A DNA stretch of 64,000 nt from Acinetobacter sp. CS-2 (GCF_016599715.1 NZ_CP067019.1:124001-188000); one strand, 5' to 3'; shown: positions 1 to 9,647, numbered from the stretch's first letter. The notes: generated by a model from the letters alone, not told the origin. Translations and numbers: made by a program.

Positions 1-48
1 GCGAAACTGACGGAAAATGACGTGATGAACTTGTTTGAGAAATTTTAG
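1..48 (+). CDS. C-terminal end of an unidentified gene (partial)
   Basis: An open frame enters from the left edge and reads AKLTENDVMNLFEKF before a TAG stop at 46-48. Only 15 codons are present, so the family cannot be recognised. It converges on the hipA-like gene, whose stop lies 18 bp away. The absence of stops alone is weak evidence over so short a stretch, but the ending is protein-like. Confidence 0.4.
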   Translation, partial: AKLTENDVMNLFEKF

Positions 49-65
49 TTTGGTTTCAGATTACC

Positions 66-1355
66 CTAATCATCTGTAAGTATCTGAAAGTCTGGATGCA
101 ATTTTTTCCAATGTTCTCTTAATTTTTCTTTATGAGCAGAAATCATAGGTAAGTCTAGTAATAGCACTGGCCATACTGACCGTGCTTTGTCCATGATCGC
201 GTGAAGTTGTTTTTCAATAACACGCCATGGAACACCGACTTTTTCAGCCCATTGTTCAAAGTGTTTCATCTCAGCTAAATACCAATCTTTATTTTTAGCA
301 AGATTCAATGCGAAATGACGCTCATTTTCAATATATACACTAGTCATCAATATATCGTATGCGGGAGATAATCTTGGTGTTCTTTTGTCCTGATAAATCA
401 TACTCCAGTTTTTTAAGTGTGCATCTCCATTGGCGAGCAAAATATTGACAAGTAAGCGGCTGGCAAATTGCTGAATATCAAGAATTTTGTTATCTGAAAA
501 TTGATAAATGATCTTTCCTATCTGCTCATAATTTGTGGTGCTGTATTTCTGCTGTGGATATGCACCGAAGATCTGAGCAAAGTCTTCGATGTGAATAAGC
601 TCTGTAGTATCAGCAGTACTCTGTCTATCAAATCTTTTGATTGCGAAAGCATATTGCTCTTGGGGTAAATTTAATGGTGGAAGGTCTTGTAAAAGGGCCA
701 TATCCACCAAGCGAATCTCAGGGACATCTATTCCGACCGTTTTGGCAAGGGTCATCATAGAATATTCATTTAGCGGAACAAAAGCATGTCTGGAAGAAGG
801 AGTTTTGATAATCCAGTCCCCGAGTAGAGTCGTTTCCGTTGCCTGTGCTAGTGTAAAACGCCCATCTTTGGCTTTCATGGAAAACTTCATTTGGACGCCG
901 GCCAAGGAAAACTTATTATCTGTTCGAATCTCTTGCTTTAAAATTTGATCTGGATTCGAGATCTGCAGTTTGAATTTTATTTCATCTGGAATTTCTTCTG
1001 GATCTAATGGAGTCGCAATGAGTGCTCCAGGTAAATCATGACCTAAAGCTGCCAATAACTGAAATTCATTGTCTATATGTACTTTGAGGCTTTGTGCAAT
1101 CAGTTCACGTAATGCACCTTCTGGTAGCAAGTTTGATAGCAAGGGGTGTAAGCGCTGATGTGTAACATAGGTCTTTTCTAAAATTTTATCCGCTTGAGGA
1201 TACAAGGGGGAAGTCAGCAGGCTCAAGGTCGGACGTTGCTGATCAAAGCGGAAAGAATCTGTAAAAACCAGAATATTTTTTCCGCTCTGAAATCCTGCCA
1301 AGTATCCAACGATACCGTGATGTAATGTTAATTTCAGGACGGCAACAGTATTCAT
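66..1355 (-). CDS. hipA: HipA-family Ser/Thr kinase toxin (copy 1)
   Basis: 429 aa, close to the usual HipA length. HipA proteins are cytoplasmic kinases that phosphorylate translation factors such as glutamyl-tRNA synthetase and are neutralised by HipB. Visible features are an N-terminal HipA subdomain, a kinase segment with WIIKTPSSRHAF and YAFAIKRFDR, the catalytic loop LLANGDAHLKNW (Asp about 311) and the metal-binding SPAYDILM (Asp about 334), so the kinase looks intact. The start at 1355 is chosen because it overlaps the stop of the upstream hipB-like gene by ATGA; an in-frame ATG further upstream lies inside hipB. The two genes form a translationally coupled antitoxin-toxin operon. The substrate is not predictable from sequence. 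Confidence 0.9.
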   Translation of the reverse strand: MNTVAVLKLTLHHGIVGYLAGFQSGKNILVFTDSFRFDQQRPTLSLLTSPLYPQADKILEKTYVTHQRLHPLLSNLLPEGALRELIAQSLKVHIDNEFQLLAALGHDLPGALIATPLDPEEIPDEIKFKLQISNPDQILKQEIRTDNKFSLAGVQMKFSMKAKDGRFTLAQATETTLLGDWIIKTPSSRHAFVPLNEYSMMTLAKTVGIDVPEIRLVDMALLQDLPPLNLPQEQYAFAIKRFDRQSTADTTELIHIEDFAQIFGAYPQQKYSTTNYEQIGKIIYQFSDNKILDIQQFASRLLVNILLANGDAHLKNWSMIYQDKRTPRLSPAYDILMTSVYIENERHFALNLAKNKDWYLAEMKHFEQWAEKVGVPWRVIEKQLHAIMDKARSVWPVLLLDLPMISAHKEKLREHWKKLHPDFQILTDD

Positions 1356-1660
1356 GGTTCCTCTCCTCCGAGAAGACCCTTCCATGGGTTAGTCATTAAG
1401 TCATCCTGATCTTCAATAGTGACTTTAATTTCATCATTCAATAATTGTCTGATCAAATGAACCTTATCATCAGGGATGAGCATCAGTTGAGCATTTAATC
1501 CTGCCGCTATAATTTCTAAGGTCTCTAATCGAGGGTTGCCCTGACTTTCCAGTTTTTGGTACTGCTGTCTTGAAATGCCTGTACGGGATTGCATATCAAC
1601 TTGCTTTAAGCCCAATTGGGTTCGTCTTTTTTTGATTTGCTGAAGTAAAGACTTATTCAT
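1352..1660 (-). CDS. hipB: HipB-like Xre-family antitoxin (copy 1)
   Basis: 102 aa. An Xre/Cro-type helix-turn-helix occupies roughly residues 5-60 (RRTQLGLKQVDMQSRTGIS followed by YQKLE). The C-terminal tail is acidic and may contact the toxin. Its stop overlaps the hipA-like ATG by 4 bp, the usual antitoxin-first order. In characterised HipBA systems HipB binds operators in its own promoter and inhibits HipA; that role is inferred here from family and position. Confidence 0.85.
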   Translation of the reverse strand: MNKSLLQQIKKRRTQLGLKQVDMQSRTGISRQQYQKLESQGNPRLETLEIIAAGLNAQLMLIPDDKVHLIRQLLNDEIKVTIEDQDDLMTNPWKGLLGGEEP

Positions 1661-1850
1661 TGTAGATACATTTATTGCTTTTAGGTCCTATAAGAAACAT
1701 ATTAGTTTCTTTTTTTTTGAAAAGCAATTTATGAATTTATCATTTCGATCTGTAAAATAGCCCTACTTGTATGAGAAATGGGTGTTCAAGTTGTTGTTGA
1801 TTTTGCATTGTTGGATGTAAATACCAAATGATAAGAGCCTGTAAATAATT
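1661..1850. other. Intergenic region between hipB-like and xre genes
   Basis: AT-rich spacer holding the hipBA promoter (transcribed leftward) and the end of the xre gene. There is a T-rich run near 1700-1720. No additional gene is seen. Confidence 0.5.
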
Positions 1851-2144
1851 TCATTCATCATATTCTGAAAATATTTCTTCAATTTCATCCCACTGTGGCA
1901 ATTTAAACTTTTTTTTATTCACTTCGAATTGTAAACCCACGCCATCAAGCACACGTTCAAATATGTCAAATGAACCTGTAAAACGGCCATTCTCTATCTC
2001 TGAAATTGTTGTTTTATTGACTTTAGTCTTTTCTGAAAGACTTTTCTGTGTATAGCCTAATCCTTTTCTTGCCAAACGTATTTCTTTACCTATTTCGCCT
2101 CTTGTAGCCATATCAATTTTTCGCTCCCGAAACTTGTTAGCCAT
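1851..2144 (-). CDS. Stand-alone Xre-family DNA-binding protein
   Basis: 97 aa. A helix-turn-helix spans about residues 15-70 (GKEIRLARKGLGYTQKSLSE ... TISEIENGR), followed by an acidic tail ending FSEYDE. This is the size of HipB-type antitoxins, but no toxin gene is adjacent. The start is uncertain: the ATG at 2144 lies inside an operator-like palindrome, and an internal ATG at 2111 (MATRGEIG) is preceded by a GGGAG. A frameshifted copy of its last ~28 codons lies at 12197-12280 beside trio B. It may be an antitoxin whose partner was lost, or a regulator of the island. Confidence 0.8.
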   Translation of the reverse strand: MANKFRERKIDMATRGEIGKEIRLARKGLGYTQKSLSEKTKVNKTTISEIENGRFTGSFDIFERVLDGVGLQFEVNKKKFKLPQWDEIEEIFSEYDE

Positions 2145-2192
2145 ATAGCAAACTTTTAACTAATTATGGTGAATGTTTGCTATATAGCAAAC
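2136..2192. promoter_or_regulatory. Paired operator-like palindromes for the xre gene
   Basis: A perfect 18-bp palindrome GTTTGCTATATAGCAAAC lies at 2175-2192. A second site with two mismatches, GTTAGCCATATAGCAAAC, lies at 2136-2153 and overlaps the first possible start codon. The sites begin 39 bp apart. Tandem palindromes over the start of an Xre gene are the usual signature of autorepression. Confidence 0.7.
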
Positions 2193-2406
2193 TTCTATAA
2201 TGATTGTTGAATAGTTATTGAATTTATAAGGGGGATTTACCTCGCATCAGGTTAATAAAATCCAATATATAGCAGCAGTTCGCAATTAATTGACGGAATT
2301 AGGCCAGACATATACATCTTGAGAAGAAGGGGGATTCTTATACCTCGCATTTGAATTATTGGAGAGGACTATCACTTTCAAATTTTTCTATAATACTTTG
2401 CTTATC
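2193..2406. other. Intergenic region with imperfect direct repeat
   Basis: No gene seen. A motif of the form GGGGGATT(CTTA)TACCTCGCAT occurs at about 2231-2248 and again at about 2329-2350, the second copy with a 4-bp insertion. Its meaning is unknown. Confidence 0.4.
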
Positions 2407-2769
2407 TTAAAGTTTAGCCCGAAGACCTTCCACCAATTGTAAAACAGAGGCCAATCCTTGAGGGTTCTGAATCTGTTCTATTGGAATACCACTCATCAAT
2501 TTATTGGGTGATTTCATAAAATGCTGCATCCAGGCTGTATCCCCACCTGTAAGAGCATCTAGTGATGTGGTAATACGGATTAAAGTGAGGGCGATTTCTC
2601 CCTGTTTTGAAGTGGGATCTAATTCAAGAGAGGTTAATTTTTTCACTGAATCTATATTCAGTATTAAGGCTAGTTGATCTTGTGTAAGACCAAGGCGCTC
2701 AGCAGCAGCTAAAACTGCCTTAGCTAATATCATTTTCTGTTTTGCAGTTTTTTCTGATGTTGTACGCAT
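2407..2769 (-). CDS. Orphan antitoxin with Xre/MbcA/ParS-type toxin-binding domain
   Basis: 120 aa. The N-terminal half is Xre-like (AERLGLTQDQLALILNID). The C-terminal third (FMKSPNKLMSGIPIEQIQNP, then a helix ending EGLRAKL) matches the pattern of the DUF2384/MbcA/ParS toxin-binding domain. Such antitoxins normally precede a RES-domain (NAD-degrading) toxin. None is adjacent: the upstream genes are the recombinase trio and the downstream neighbour is the xre gene. It could be a solitary antitoxin or a regulator of the trio, whose last gene ends 130 bp upstream in the same orientation. Confidence 0.75.
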   Translation of the reverse strand: MRTTSEKTAKQKMILAKAVLAAAERLGLTQDQLALILNIDSVKKLTSLELDPTSKQGEIALTLIRITTSLDALTGGDTAWMQHFMKSPNKLMSGIPIEQIQNPQGLASVLQLVEGLRAKL

Positions 2770-2899
2770 GACTGATCCCTGTTTCAGACGCTGCTAATTC
2801 ATAGAGTTTATACTATTTAATTATCGTTGATCAGACATCCAATTTTTACTAAAGATATATTAAATTTGACTTTAGATAAGGAAACAACGGTTAAATTAT

Positions 2900-5800
2900 T
2901 TAACAGCATGTAGTGATTTCTAGTCCTGCAACTTGGAGTTCAAGAGATCGAGGTCTACCGATACAGGCTAAATGTAAACAGAATTTAAACGCTGCCAGTG
3001 CTTTGGCATCTTTTGTTGAGTAAAGCTGGAGACGAACATAATCTTCTTGAGTCGTAGGATGCTCTGTTGTGCTCGATTTAGTCAGCTTCAGTAATAAAGG
3101 TTGTTTCTTTTTATCTAACAATTGTACCAAGTCTTGTCCAAGCAAATGCCAAAATTGATGGGGAAACAGGTCTTTTACCTTGGAATAAAATGATTCCAAT
3201 TGATCGATTTTATTCCATCGATAATGAATGCCGGTATGAGAAACTGTAACACGACTTAAAAATGTCTCAAGCACCGCTTTTATTTGATCTGGCTTTTTTT
3301 CAAATATATTTTGAATATTTTCAAAAAAATAGTTCCTTGCTGTGCGCTCTTCAACGGTATCTATCATGGCGGGTTTCAAAGGTTTATCCAGATGATTTGT
3401 GTTGTTGAGATCAAATAATCTTGGGTTATTTTTTTGAGACTTGAGCTGGCCTAGTTGTTTTGCATTTTCATACCAGTAGTTAACCAGTTCTACAGGTAAA
3501 CACATTTCCTTTGAGACTAGATCTGGATCATGATGAATTTCCAGTAAATTTAAGCATTTAAAAAACCATGCAAATGAAATTTTGGATTCCTTTGTTCCTG
3601 CAAAATATTTAAAAAAATCATGAGGCTGAGCGTTAAATGAAACCTCATCTAGAATATCTTCTACGTTACTTTTTAACCAGTCAGTTTGATCGTTGAGTAA
3701 CTGCTGACTTAAATGGACAGCATGTTTTTCGAAATTGAATGGAGCAGAATCTTTTACTGTGTTTAAAAATTTGAAAGAAGGCAGGTAGCCCATCATTTTC
3801 TTTGCTAATTGAGTATCTATGTCTGGGTGATATTGCAGTATTTTATGTCCAGCGATCAGGTAGCTCAGATGAATATAGCTTTTAAAGGTTTCCGTAGGGT
3901 CAATGTGACCCAGTAAATGGGCAATCATAAACCAATGATTTTGACCATGCGTATTACGGAGTAACTCTGTCCGAATGGACTGATATTCTTCTGCAGTATA
4001 ATCCGTAAGATTCTTGACCAGTGGAGCATAATCGCAGTTGAGCAGAATGGATAAGTGATTGGCAGCCGTGTGTCGAAATGAGTGAAAAGAATAGTCATGA
4101 GTTTTAAAAAGCTCGTTCATAATCATTCTGAAAGGTGTTGTCACCGTATGTTTGTTCAGCTTGCTATTTTCATTCCAGTTGCTGAATAGGTATAAGTTTT
4201 CCTGATTGAGTAATCGTTGCTCGACTACATGATTATGAAATATTTGATATTCATCGGTTTTTAATAAGCAATATACAGGGACTTTGCGTTCAGCACTATC
4301 TGTTTTAAGTTGATGTAAGTTTCCTTTCTTTTTTGAGCCGTAGGGCTGAATCCAAACGGATAAACAGCTCAAGCCCTCGATATCCCGCACACGTAAGCCG
4401 AGAATTTCATTAATACGCATACCGGTACGGTAAGCTAAAATATAGATGATTTTTAATGTCTTATACGTATTTTCTTGACTATTAGCCCCTGAAAATAAGG
4501 TATCTAACTTGTTCATGAAAGCTTGATAAGTCATGGGACCAATGATACGTGCTCTCGGTCTGTTTTGTATGGCAATTGACTCTAATTCGAGAGACTCAGC
4601 GTCAAAAACTGTTTGTTGAAAGCTATGGAAGCGTTTCAACATTCTGACGGTCTGACCACTGGATTTTTTAAAGTTAAGCTCGCCTGCCTCATCTGCAAGT
4701 CGGGTATTCGTAATGATTTGCTGATAGATATTAGCCAGTATCGTATTCAGATCATCTTCGCTATCTAGATATTGTAAAGAATGGGTTAGCCAAGGCTCGG
4801 CAATACGCGAATAATAAGTGTAAATCGAACCGTCTTTTAAACGCTTATTCTGCTGAAACGATTTTTGAAATTGGTTTACGCAAAAATTAAAACGTTCAGC
4901 CAGTGGCTGAATCTGTTCTAATTCTGGTTTATAAAGGCTGATGAGCCATAAGGCGACACGTTTACTATACTCATTAAATTTATTAGTATTTTCAATGCAA
5001 TATTTAATGATTAATGCATCGATACTTTGATCAGTTTGTGATGTACGAATCAGTTGTAAAAGGTCTTTGTGAATCTTTATAACATCATCCAAGGCTTGCT
5101 GAATGTCATCATTAGAGTAGGATTCCCTCACAGTAGATGGTGATTTTTCTACATTTGAATCAGTAAGAGTGTCCTGCTGATATTTAAATTTTGGATGAAG
5201 AAATCTTTCAAATTCTATTTCTGATAAGCCACAGGTTGCAGTATTCTCAATGAGGCATTGTGAAAGTGCAGGATCAATGTCAACTTTCGGGAGTTGCATC
5301 CAGTTAAAGTTGGCGTAGTCGCGTAACAATTTATAAGTTTTGAGATTAAATGGTAACTTAATCTTATTAAAAATAAGCTGTAGATAGTCTTCTACATTCT
5401 GGTTTACTGTACGAATATTTCTGCTATTAAAATGAATTAACCATAAGCGTGTAATTTGATCCGGAATAAAATTACGCGATTTACGGATGGTTTTTTCATC
5501 AATAAAGAGATCTCCATAAGAGGGGGAGAGCGGTTCTAAAAATATAATGTTCAGATCTTCGATCTTTCTGATTTTTGCCGGATCTTTTAAGTGTTCAAGC
5601 AAAGCTTCTAAAGAGGATTTTTGATTTAAGCCTGAGTAAAGCAGGGCAGAAATAACAATATTTCCAATGATTTCATCATCAGAAAATGTCTTGCTATCTT
5701 TCGCTAGAATCCAGTAGTCCCAAAGCTTATCAAGAACTTCATCAACCTGATGTCCCTTCTCGATCCAGTCCATTGTAAAAACCGGCTGATCACGCTGCAT

Positions 5801-6115
5801 CTCAAATGTCAGATTTGGTAGGGGCAAAGTCTCACGACGATTTAAATTGATTTGCTTGATATATGACCGAAAAAATTCATGCGCATATTTTTTCCAGGCC
5901 AAGCTTGGAGCTTTGCGTTTAATAAACTCATAAATTGCTGGATAGAAGGATTCAAGATGCCCTTTTTGTTCCAAATCTTGTTCTTGGAAGTATTGAATTA
6001 GCTCCTGTTCTACATCTGCTCGAAGCTGTTTTTCCTGATCGAGTCGGTCTTGTTTTCTACGTGCTTCGGCATATAGTGTTCGAGTTTGCTTAGTACGTTT
6101 ATTGAGTGAGGACAT
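2900..6115 (-). CDS. Very large tyrosine recombinase, trio A third gene
   Basis: 1071 aa, far longer than the 300-400 aa of ordinary integrases. The catalytic domain is central: R567 in YRTGMRINEILGL, H678/R681/H682 in FHSFRHTAANHL, H737 in LLGHIDPTE and the nucleophile Tyr747 in FKSYIHLS. All tyrosine-recombinase residues are present. About 550 residues precede this domain (helical, perhaps DNA- or partner-binding) and about 320 follow it. Its ATG overlaps the end of the second gene by 17 bp, indicating co-translation. The trio B paralogue (12483-15446) is colinear. It probably acts with the second gene in DNA strand exchange; the substrate site is unknown. Confidence 0.85.
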   Translation of the reverse strand: MSSLNKRTKQTRTLYAEARRKQDRLDQEKQLRADVEQELIQYFQEQDLEQKGHLESFYPAIYEFIKRKAPSLAWKKYAHEFFRSYIKQINLNRRETLPLPNLTFEMQRDQPVFTMDWIEKGHQVDEVLDKLWDYWILAKDSKTFSDDEIIGNIVISALLYSGLNQKSSLEALLEHLKDPAKIRKIEDLNIIFLEPLSPSYGDLFIDEKTIRKSRNFIPDQITRLWLIHFNSRNIRTVNQNVEDYLQLIFNKIKLPFNLKTYKLLRDYANFNWMQLPKVDIDPALSQCLIENTATCGLSEIEFERFLHPKFKYQQDTLTDSNVEKSPSTVRESYSNDDIQQALDDVIKIHKDLLQLIRTSQTDQSIDALIIKYCIENTNKFNEYSKRVALWLISLYKPELEQIQPLAERFNFCVNQFQKSFQQNKRLKDGSIYTYYSRIAEPWLTHSLQYLDSEDDLNTILANIYQQIITNTRLADEAGELNFKKSSGQTVRMLKRFHSFQQTVFDAESLELESIAIQNRPRARIIGPMTYQAFMNKLDTLFSGANSQENTYKTLKIIYILAYRTGMRINEILGLRVRDIEGLSCLSVWIQPYGSKKKGNLHQLKTDSAERKVPVYCLLKTDEYQIFHNHVVEQRLLNQENLYLFSNWNENSKLNKHTVTTPFRMIMNELFKTHDYSFHSFRHTAANHLSILLNCDYAPLVKNLTDYTAEEYQSIRTELLRNTHGQNHWFMIAHLLGHIDPTETFKSYIHLSYLIAGHKILQYHPDIDTQLAKKMMGYLPSFKFLNTVKDSAPFNFEKHAVHLSQQLLNDQTDWLKSNVEDILDEVSFNAQPHDFFKYFAGTKESKISFAWFFKCLNLLEIHHDPDLVSKEMCLPVELVNYWYENAKQLGQLKSQKNNPRLFDLNNTNHLDKPLKPAMIDTVEERTARNYFFENIQNIFEKKPDQIKAVLETFLSRVTVSHTGIHYRWNKIDQLESFYSKVKDLFPHQFWHLLGQDLVQLLDKKKQPLLLKLTKSSTTEHPTTQEDYVRLQLYSTKDAKALAAFKFCLHLACIGRPRSLELQVAGLEITTCC

Positions 6116-8426
6116 CTAGTTCAATACCGGTAATATTAAAATGATCTTTCATTTGTTCAAGAATATGAGCAATGCTTGAATATTGTGAAATAGATAAGCT
6201 GGAATAAGGATGAGCAGCTTCTTGCTGCATCGGTTCATGACCGAATAAAGCTAAAATTTCAATTTCGTTAATTTTATTGCTGAGAAACGCACGGGCAGTA
6301 TGCCGGTGCCAGTTTTCATGCTCCAAACCTAACTCAGGATGAAAGTTTTTTACAATTGATGGCCTTAATGGGTGCCATTGACCATCCTGAAAGATATTCA
6401 AAAGTGGAAGCTTGCTCTCTAAAATATGTTGAATATATTGTGGAATTTCTGGCTGACTAGGAGCAATTTGAGTTTTAAAATAATGTAAAAATTCTATGAA
6501 TTTCTGGAGTTCTTGTGCGACAAAATGACCCAGTGGAATTAAACGTCCATAGCCTTGACGCCCACCCACCTCTTTATCAGAAACCATGCATATTTTTCTT
6601 TTCAGGTTAAAGCTTTTTAAAAAACCTGGAAATTCAGCGACGGGTCGTGCAGCAGTAAAGAGCAACAAGAAATGCCACATCCACAGATTGTAATGATTGA
6701 AAATTGCTATCCAGTCGTCTTCTTTTTGTGAAATTATTCTGAATTTGAGTGTGGCAAAGATATTTTGAATCACATTTGAAGTAGGTGCTTTGCGGCTACC
6801 AAAGTTTTTTTCTGCAGCATATTCGATATTCTGGTAGTCATCGGATAACGACTCACACAGCTCTTTTAAAATTGAGACATATTCAGTCTGTAAAGTCAGG
6901 ATATTTTGATGACAATAAGAAGTAGAAGAAGACTTATTTGCATCAATACCGGTGAGAAGGTCAGCAAGCTGTTTATTTCCAGTGCGTTGCAAAATAGTCT
7001 GATGTAAAAGAGAGCTAATTCTTATTAATGATAATTTTGGAATATAAAGTTTGGCTCTCAGCTGTTTCAAATGTTGCTGAATGTCCTCTTCCGTAACGGT
7101 GTTACCATCTCGTAGCGAAGCAATAAATGAATTCGGGATCGGGATGTCCAGATGAACTGTTTGGTTGAGCAAGCCATCTGGATAAGCAAAATCCTTATTT
7201 TCAAAAATTGAAAATTTACTTCTCAGAAAATATTGCCCATTGCTTTGCTTGATCTGTTGGCGAGAATTCAATTTTTTAGCACGTTTACTTTGTAGATGTA
7301 GCCACTCCTGGATTTTATTTCCGGTCAGAAATGACAGCATCAGGATCAAGGATGCCTTCTTTTTTTTGGTTTCTTTATCCTTGTCTTTAGAGTCTTCTTC
7401 AATTTCAACAATGTAATTTTTATATAGTTCAGTAAGTAGAGCACTTATACTTGTGATATTAGGAAAGAGGCTGCTGTATGGCAGCAAATGTTCTTTTCGT
7501 TGAATATGTTTGGCAACCAGAGGCAGCACATAGCTCTGGCTGGATTCTGAATATTCAGCCAGAGGGGTAACGATGGTTGGGTCTACAAGTATTTGACGTG
7601 TATCTTGGTCATCTAGTTGTTTTTCTATATTGAGAGCTTTAGATTTTTGCCCTTTTTTAATTTCTGAACTTTCTACAATCAGCTGATCTTCGTCTAAAAA
7701 TTCATGTTGCAGTTGAGTCTCGATGCTCTCTTTGGCAATTTTTGCTTTATTTTCCAAAACATAATTAAAGGTGATGCGGATCACTTTGAGCAGGTTTTGC
7801 ATAAAATCATTAGATGACTCTTTATCACGTTCTTCATCAATAACCTCATTCAAATACCGAATAAATTCAACTAAGGAAAGGGATGGATCTTTAAGATACT
7901 TTTTCCAAAGAAGCATATATTCAGGAGTATTTTGATATTCTTTTTCGGAACTCAGAACCCGATTGGCGGTACGGAAGCGCTGGAATAAACGTTTTACAGT
8001 GTTGAAATGTTCTGTGTGATCATCTTTAAAAAGTTCAGGTTGAATGTCTGGAAGCGCAATTAGGTAAACTGCTGCTTTTAAGACCAGGATATTCCAGATT
8101 AACGCATTTTCTTCTGACTTTGCTAATTGTGCAATTGAGTTCACATACCAAGTGACTGGTGTTGCGCGAACAGTATGTTTTCGAGAGGAGACCAAGGCAG
8201 CGGGTCTAGCAACAACAGAACTGGTTTCTAGATCAAAATCTAATAGATCGAGATTCAGCCCTTCCAGACATTGATCAGTTGGATATGAAATCAGTAAATC
8301 AGCAACATATTGAATATGTTTGGTACGTTGGAGCTGCTCGTCACCAAAGAGTTTTTCCAGTGTCTGTTTTAATGATACCCGCGTAATATCAGCAGCATTT
8401 TGATGGCTTGGGTTAGATTCTGACAT
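6099..8426 (-). CDS. Large tyrosine recombinase, trio A second gene
   Basis: 775 aa. The catalytic domain is C-terminal: R594 in FTAARPVAEFPGF, R708 in NWHRHTARAFL, H730 in LFGHEPMQQ and probable nucleophile Tyr741 in HPYSSL. The His that usually lies three residues before the second Arg is replaced by Asn, as it is in the trio B homologue. The start at 8426 forms a TAATG junction with the stop of the first gene and has GGAAA upstream; an ATG at 8438 is an alternative. A Lys/Glu-rich low-complexity stretch (SKDKDKETKKKK) lies near residue 350. It is the middle gene of the co-translated trio. Confidence 0.85.
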   Translation of the reverse strand: MSESNPSHQNAADITRVSLKQTLEKLFGDEQLQRTKHIQYVADLLISYPTDQCLEGLNLDLLDFDLETSSVVARPAALVSSRKHTVRATPVTWYVNSIAQLAKSEENALIWNILVLKAAVYLIALPDIQPELFKDDHTEHFNTVKRLFQRFRTANRVLSSEKEYQNTPEYMLLWKKYLKDPSLSLVEFIRYLNEVIDEERDKESSNDFMQNLLKVIRITFNYVLENKAKIAKESIETQLQHEFLDEDQLIVESSEIKKGQKSKALNIEKQLDDQDTRQILVDPTIVTPLAEYSESSQSYVLPLVAKHIQRKEHLLPYSSLFPNITSISALLTELYKNYIVEIEEDSKDKDKETKKKKASLILMLSFLTGNKIQEWLHLQSKRAKKLNSRQQIKQSNGQYFLRSKFSIFENKDFAYPDGLLNQTVHLDIPIPNSFIASLRDGNTVTEEDIQQHLKQLRAKLYIPKLSLIRISSLLHQTILQRTGNKQLADLLTGIDANKSSSTSYCHQNILTLQTEYVSILKELCESLSDDYQNIEYAAEKNFGSRKAPTSNVIQNIFATLKFRIISQKEDDWIAIFNHYNLWMWHFLLLFTAARPVAEFPGFLKSFNLKRKICMVSDKEVGGRQGYGRLIPLGHFVAQELQKFIEFLHYFKTQIAPSQPEIPQYIQHILESKLPLLNIFQDGQWHPLRPSIVKNFHPELGLEHENWHRHTARAFLSNKINEIEILALFGHEPMQQEAAHPYSSLSISQYSSIAHILEQMKDHFNITGIELDVLTQ

Positions 8427-9103
8427 TATGCTTTCCATAGCTGATCTGGCGTGAGAACGAAGTCGGGATTGTTTAGAAGCTGCTGCACAATTCCACTGGT
8501 TTGCTGCAGTTGATCAAGCACATTCTGTCTTTTCCGGTTTATAACTTTATTGCGGTAATTCAGTTGATTTTGTGTGCATGACAGCAGTTCTGCAAGCAGA
8601 TCCAAGCTCATAGTACGGTGAGGTTTGAAAGAATTTTCTTTGTTTAAAGCCAGGATAACTTCAGATGAAATATGGGCATTAATCAGCGATTGCATTTTTT
8701 TAGGGTTAAGTCGGTCCAGTTCATGATAAAAGGACAGAAATTTTATGAATTCTGAACTTGCCACTTTTTTTAATAGCTCAATTTTGTCCTCATCTTGAGG
8801 AAAAGAATGAACAAGTACGTTAATATTTTTTGGTATATGCTGAGACCAATATAGAAACCACTGAAAATTATTTGTAATGGTAAAACCAGAGAAATTAGGA
8901 TCTTTCCATACGTGAAGTTCGAGACTTGGATTTAATGTAGACAAATCAGTTTTTAAGGATTTAAAAGCCTCTTGATAGCAAAGATAAATTCCAGAAAAAT
9001 AAGGATGTACACTGATTTGGATTTTATTAAAATTTTTACACAACAATTTTTTAGGTGTGCCAAATTTTTCATTGAAATCAAAAGCCGTTTCCATAGTCCC
9101 CAT
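8426..9103 (-). CDS. Trio A first gene, unknown function
   Basis: 225 aa if started at the ATG at 9103; an ATG at 9094 and a TTG at 9118 are alternatives. I recognise no domain. There is no signal peptide or membrane segment. The C-terminal third is basic and helical (NRKRQNVLDQLQQ) and could bind DNA. It matches the trio B first gene in position, approximate size and a short helical segment (MSLDLLAELLS versus LTINHLRELSG), but overall similarity is weak. Its fixed place ahead of two recombinases suggests an accessory or regulatory subunit. Confidence 0.65.
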   Translation of the reverse strand: MGTMETAFDFNEKFGTPKKLLCKNFNKIQISVHPYFSGIYLCYQEAFKSLKTDLSTLNPSLELHVWKDPNFSGFTITNNFQWFLYWSQHIPKNINVLVHSFPQDEDKIELLKKVASSEFIKFLSFYHELDRLNPKKMQSLINAHISSEVILALNKENSFKPHRTMSLDLLAELLSCTQNQLNYRNKVINRKRQNVLDQLQQTSGIVQQLLNNPDFVLTPDQLWKA

Positions 9104-9290
9104 AAGTGTAAAAAACAATCAATTGAATATTCTTATAATTTTTTGAAATATTAAACAAGATTGATATACCCCATATCTTGTGTATATTTACAATTAATAT
9201 ACAATATATTGTTATTTTTATATAATTTTAAGAACTAAATAACAACCTATAACATGCTGTATATTTGAAGATATAGAGGTTCTTACTTGG
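9104..9290. promoter_or_regulatory. Divergent control region of trio A with palindrome
   Basis: Very AT-rich region between trio A and the decayed CxxC gene. It contains a perfect 12-bp palindrome ACAATATATTGT at 9201-9212 among several TATA-rich elements. The equivalent gap of trio B has its own palindrome (18315-18328), so this is a plausible operator and promoter region. Confidence 0.5.
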
Positions 9291-9459
9291 GAAATTAAAC
9301 AATTGAAACAGGTAGAAGTTGTTACAGATATTCTATGCAATCAATCTCCCACTTGAGTTTTCAGCCTTATTCGCACATTGGAGGTATAGTTTCAAGCCTG
9401 ATGAAAACGGAGCTTGGAAATTTTTATTAGCTAAAGAACTGAAAGAAGTTGAATATTAA
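9288..9459 (+). pseudogene. Decayed copy of the small CxxC protein gene
   Basis: The frame starting at 9291 reads EIKQLKQVEVVTDILCNQS, nearly the start of the intact 87-aa gene at 18422 (EIKELKQVEVITDVLCDVCN). The DVC of the first zinc-binding pair is deleted, a stop follows within a few codons, and after frame changes the remnant ends ELKEVEY. The ATG is absent. It holds the same divergent position relative to trio A as the intact gene does to trio B, showing that the module once had four genes. Confidence 0.75.
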
Positions 9460-9647
9460 ATTAATACAGCCTCAAAATTAAAATGGACCTCTTTACCTAG
9501 AGGGCTATTATTTTGAGTTCATAGGGGACAGCTCTAGTTATCCCAGTATGAGACAGCCTCATTCTGCCCTGTTTCAAATGCTTTTGGACTCATTCTTTCG
9601 AGATGCTAATGGCACCTGATTTGATTATAAAATATCTTTATATAATC
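9460..9647. other. Gene-free stretch with nested inverted repeat
   Basis: No gene recognised. CTCAAAAT (9471-9478) pairs with ATTTTGAG (9510-9517), and CCTCT (9488-9492) with AGAGG (9499-9503), giving a nested hairpin that could terminate transcription. The remainder is unassigned. Confidence 0.4.
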
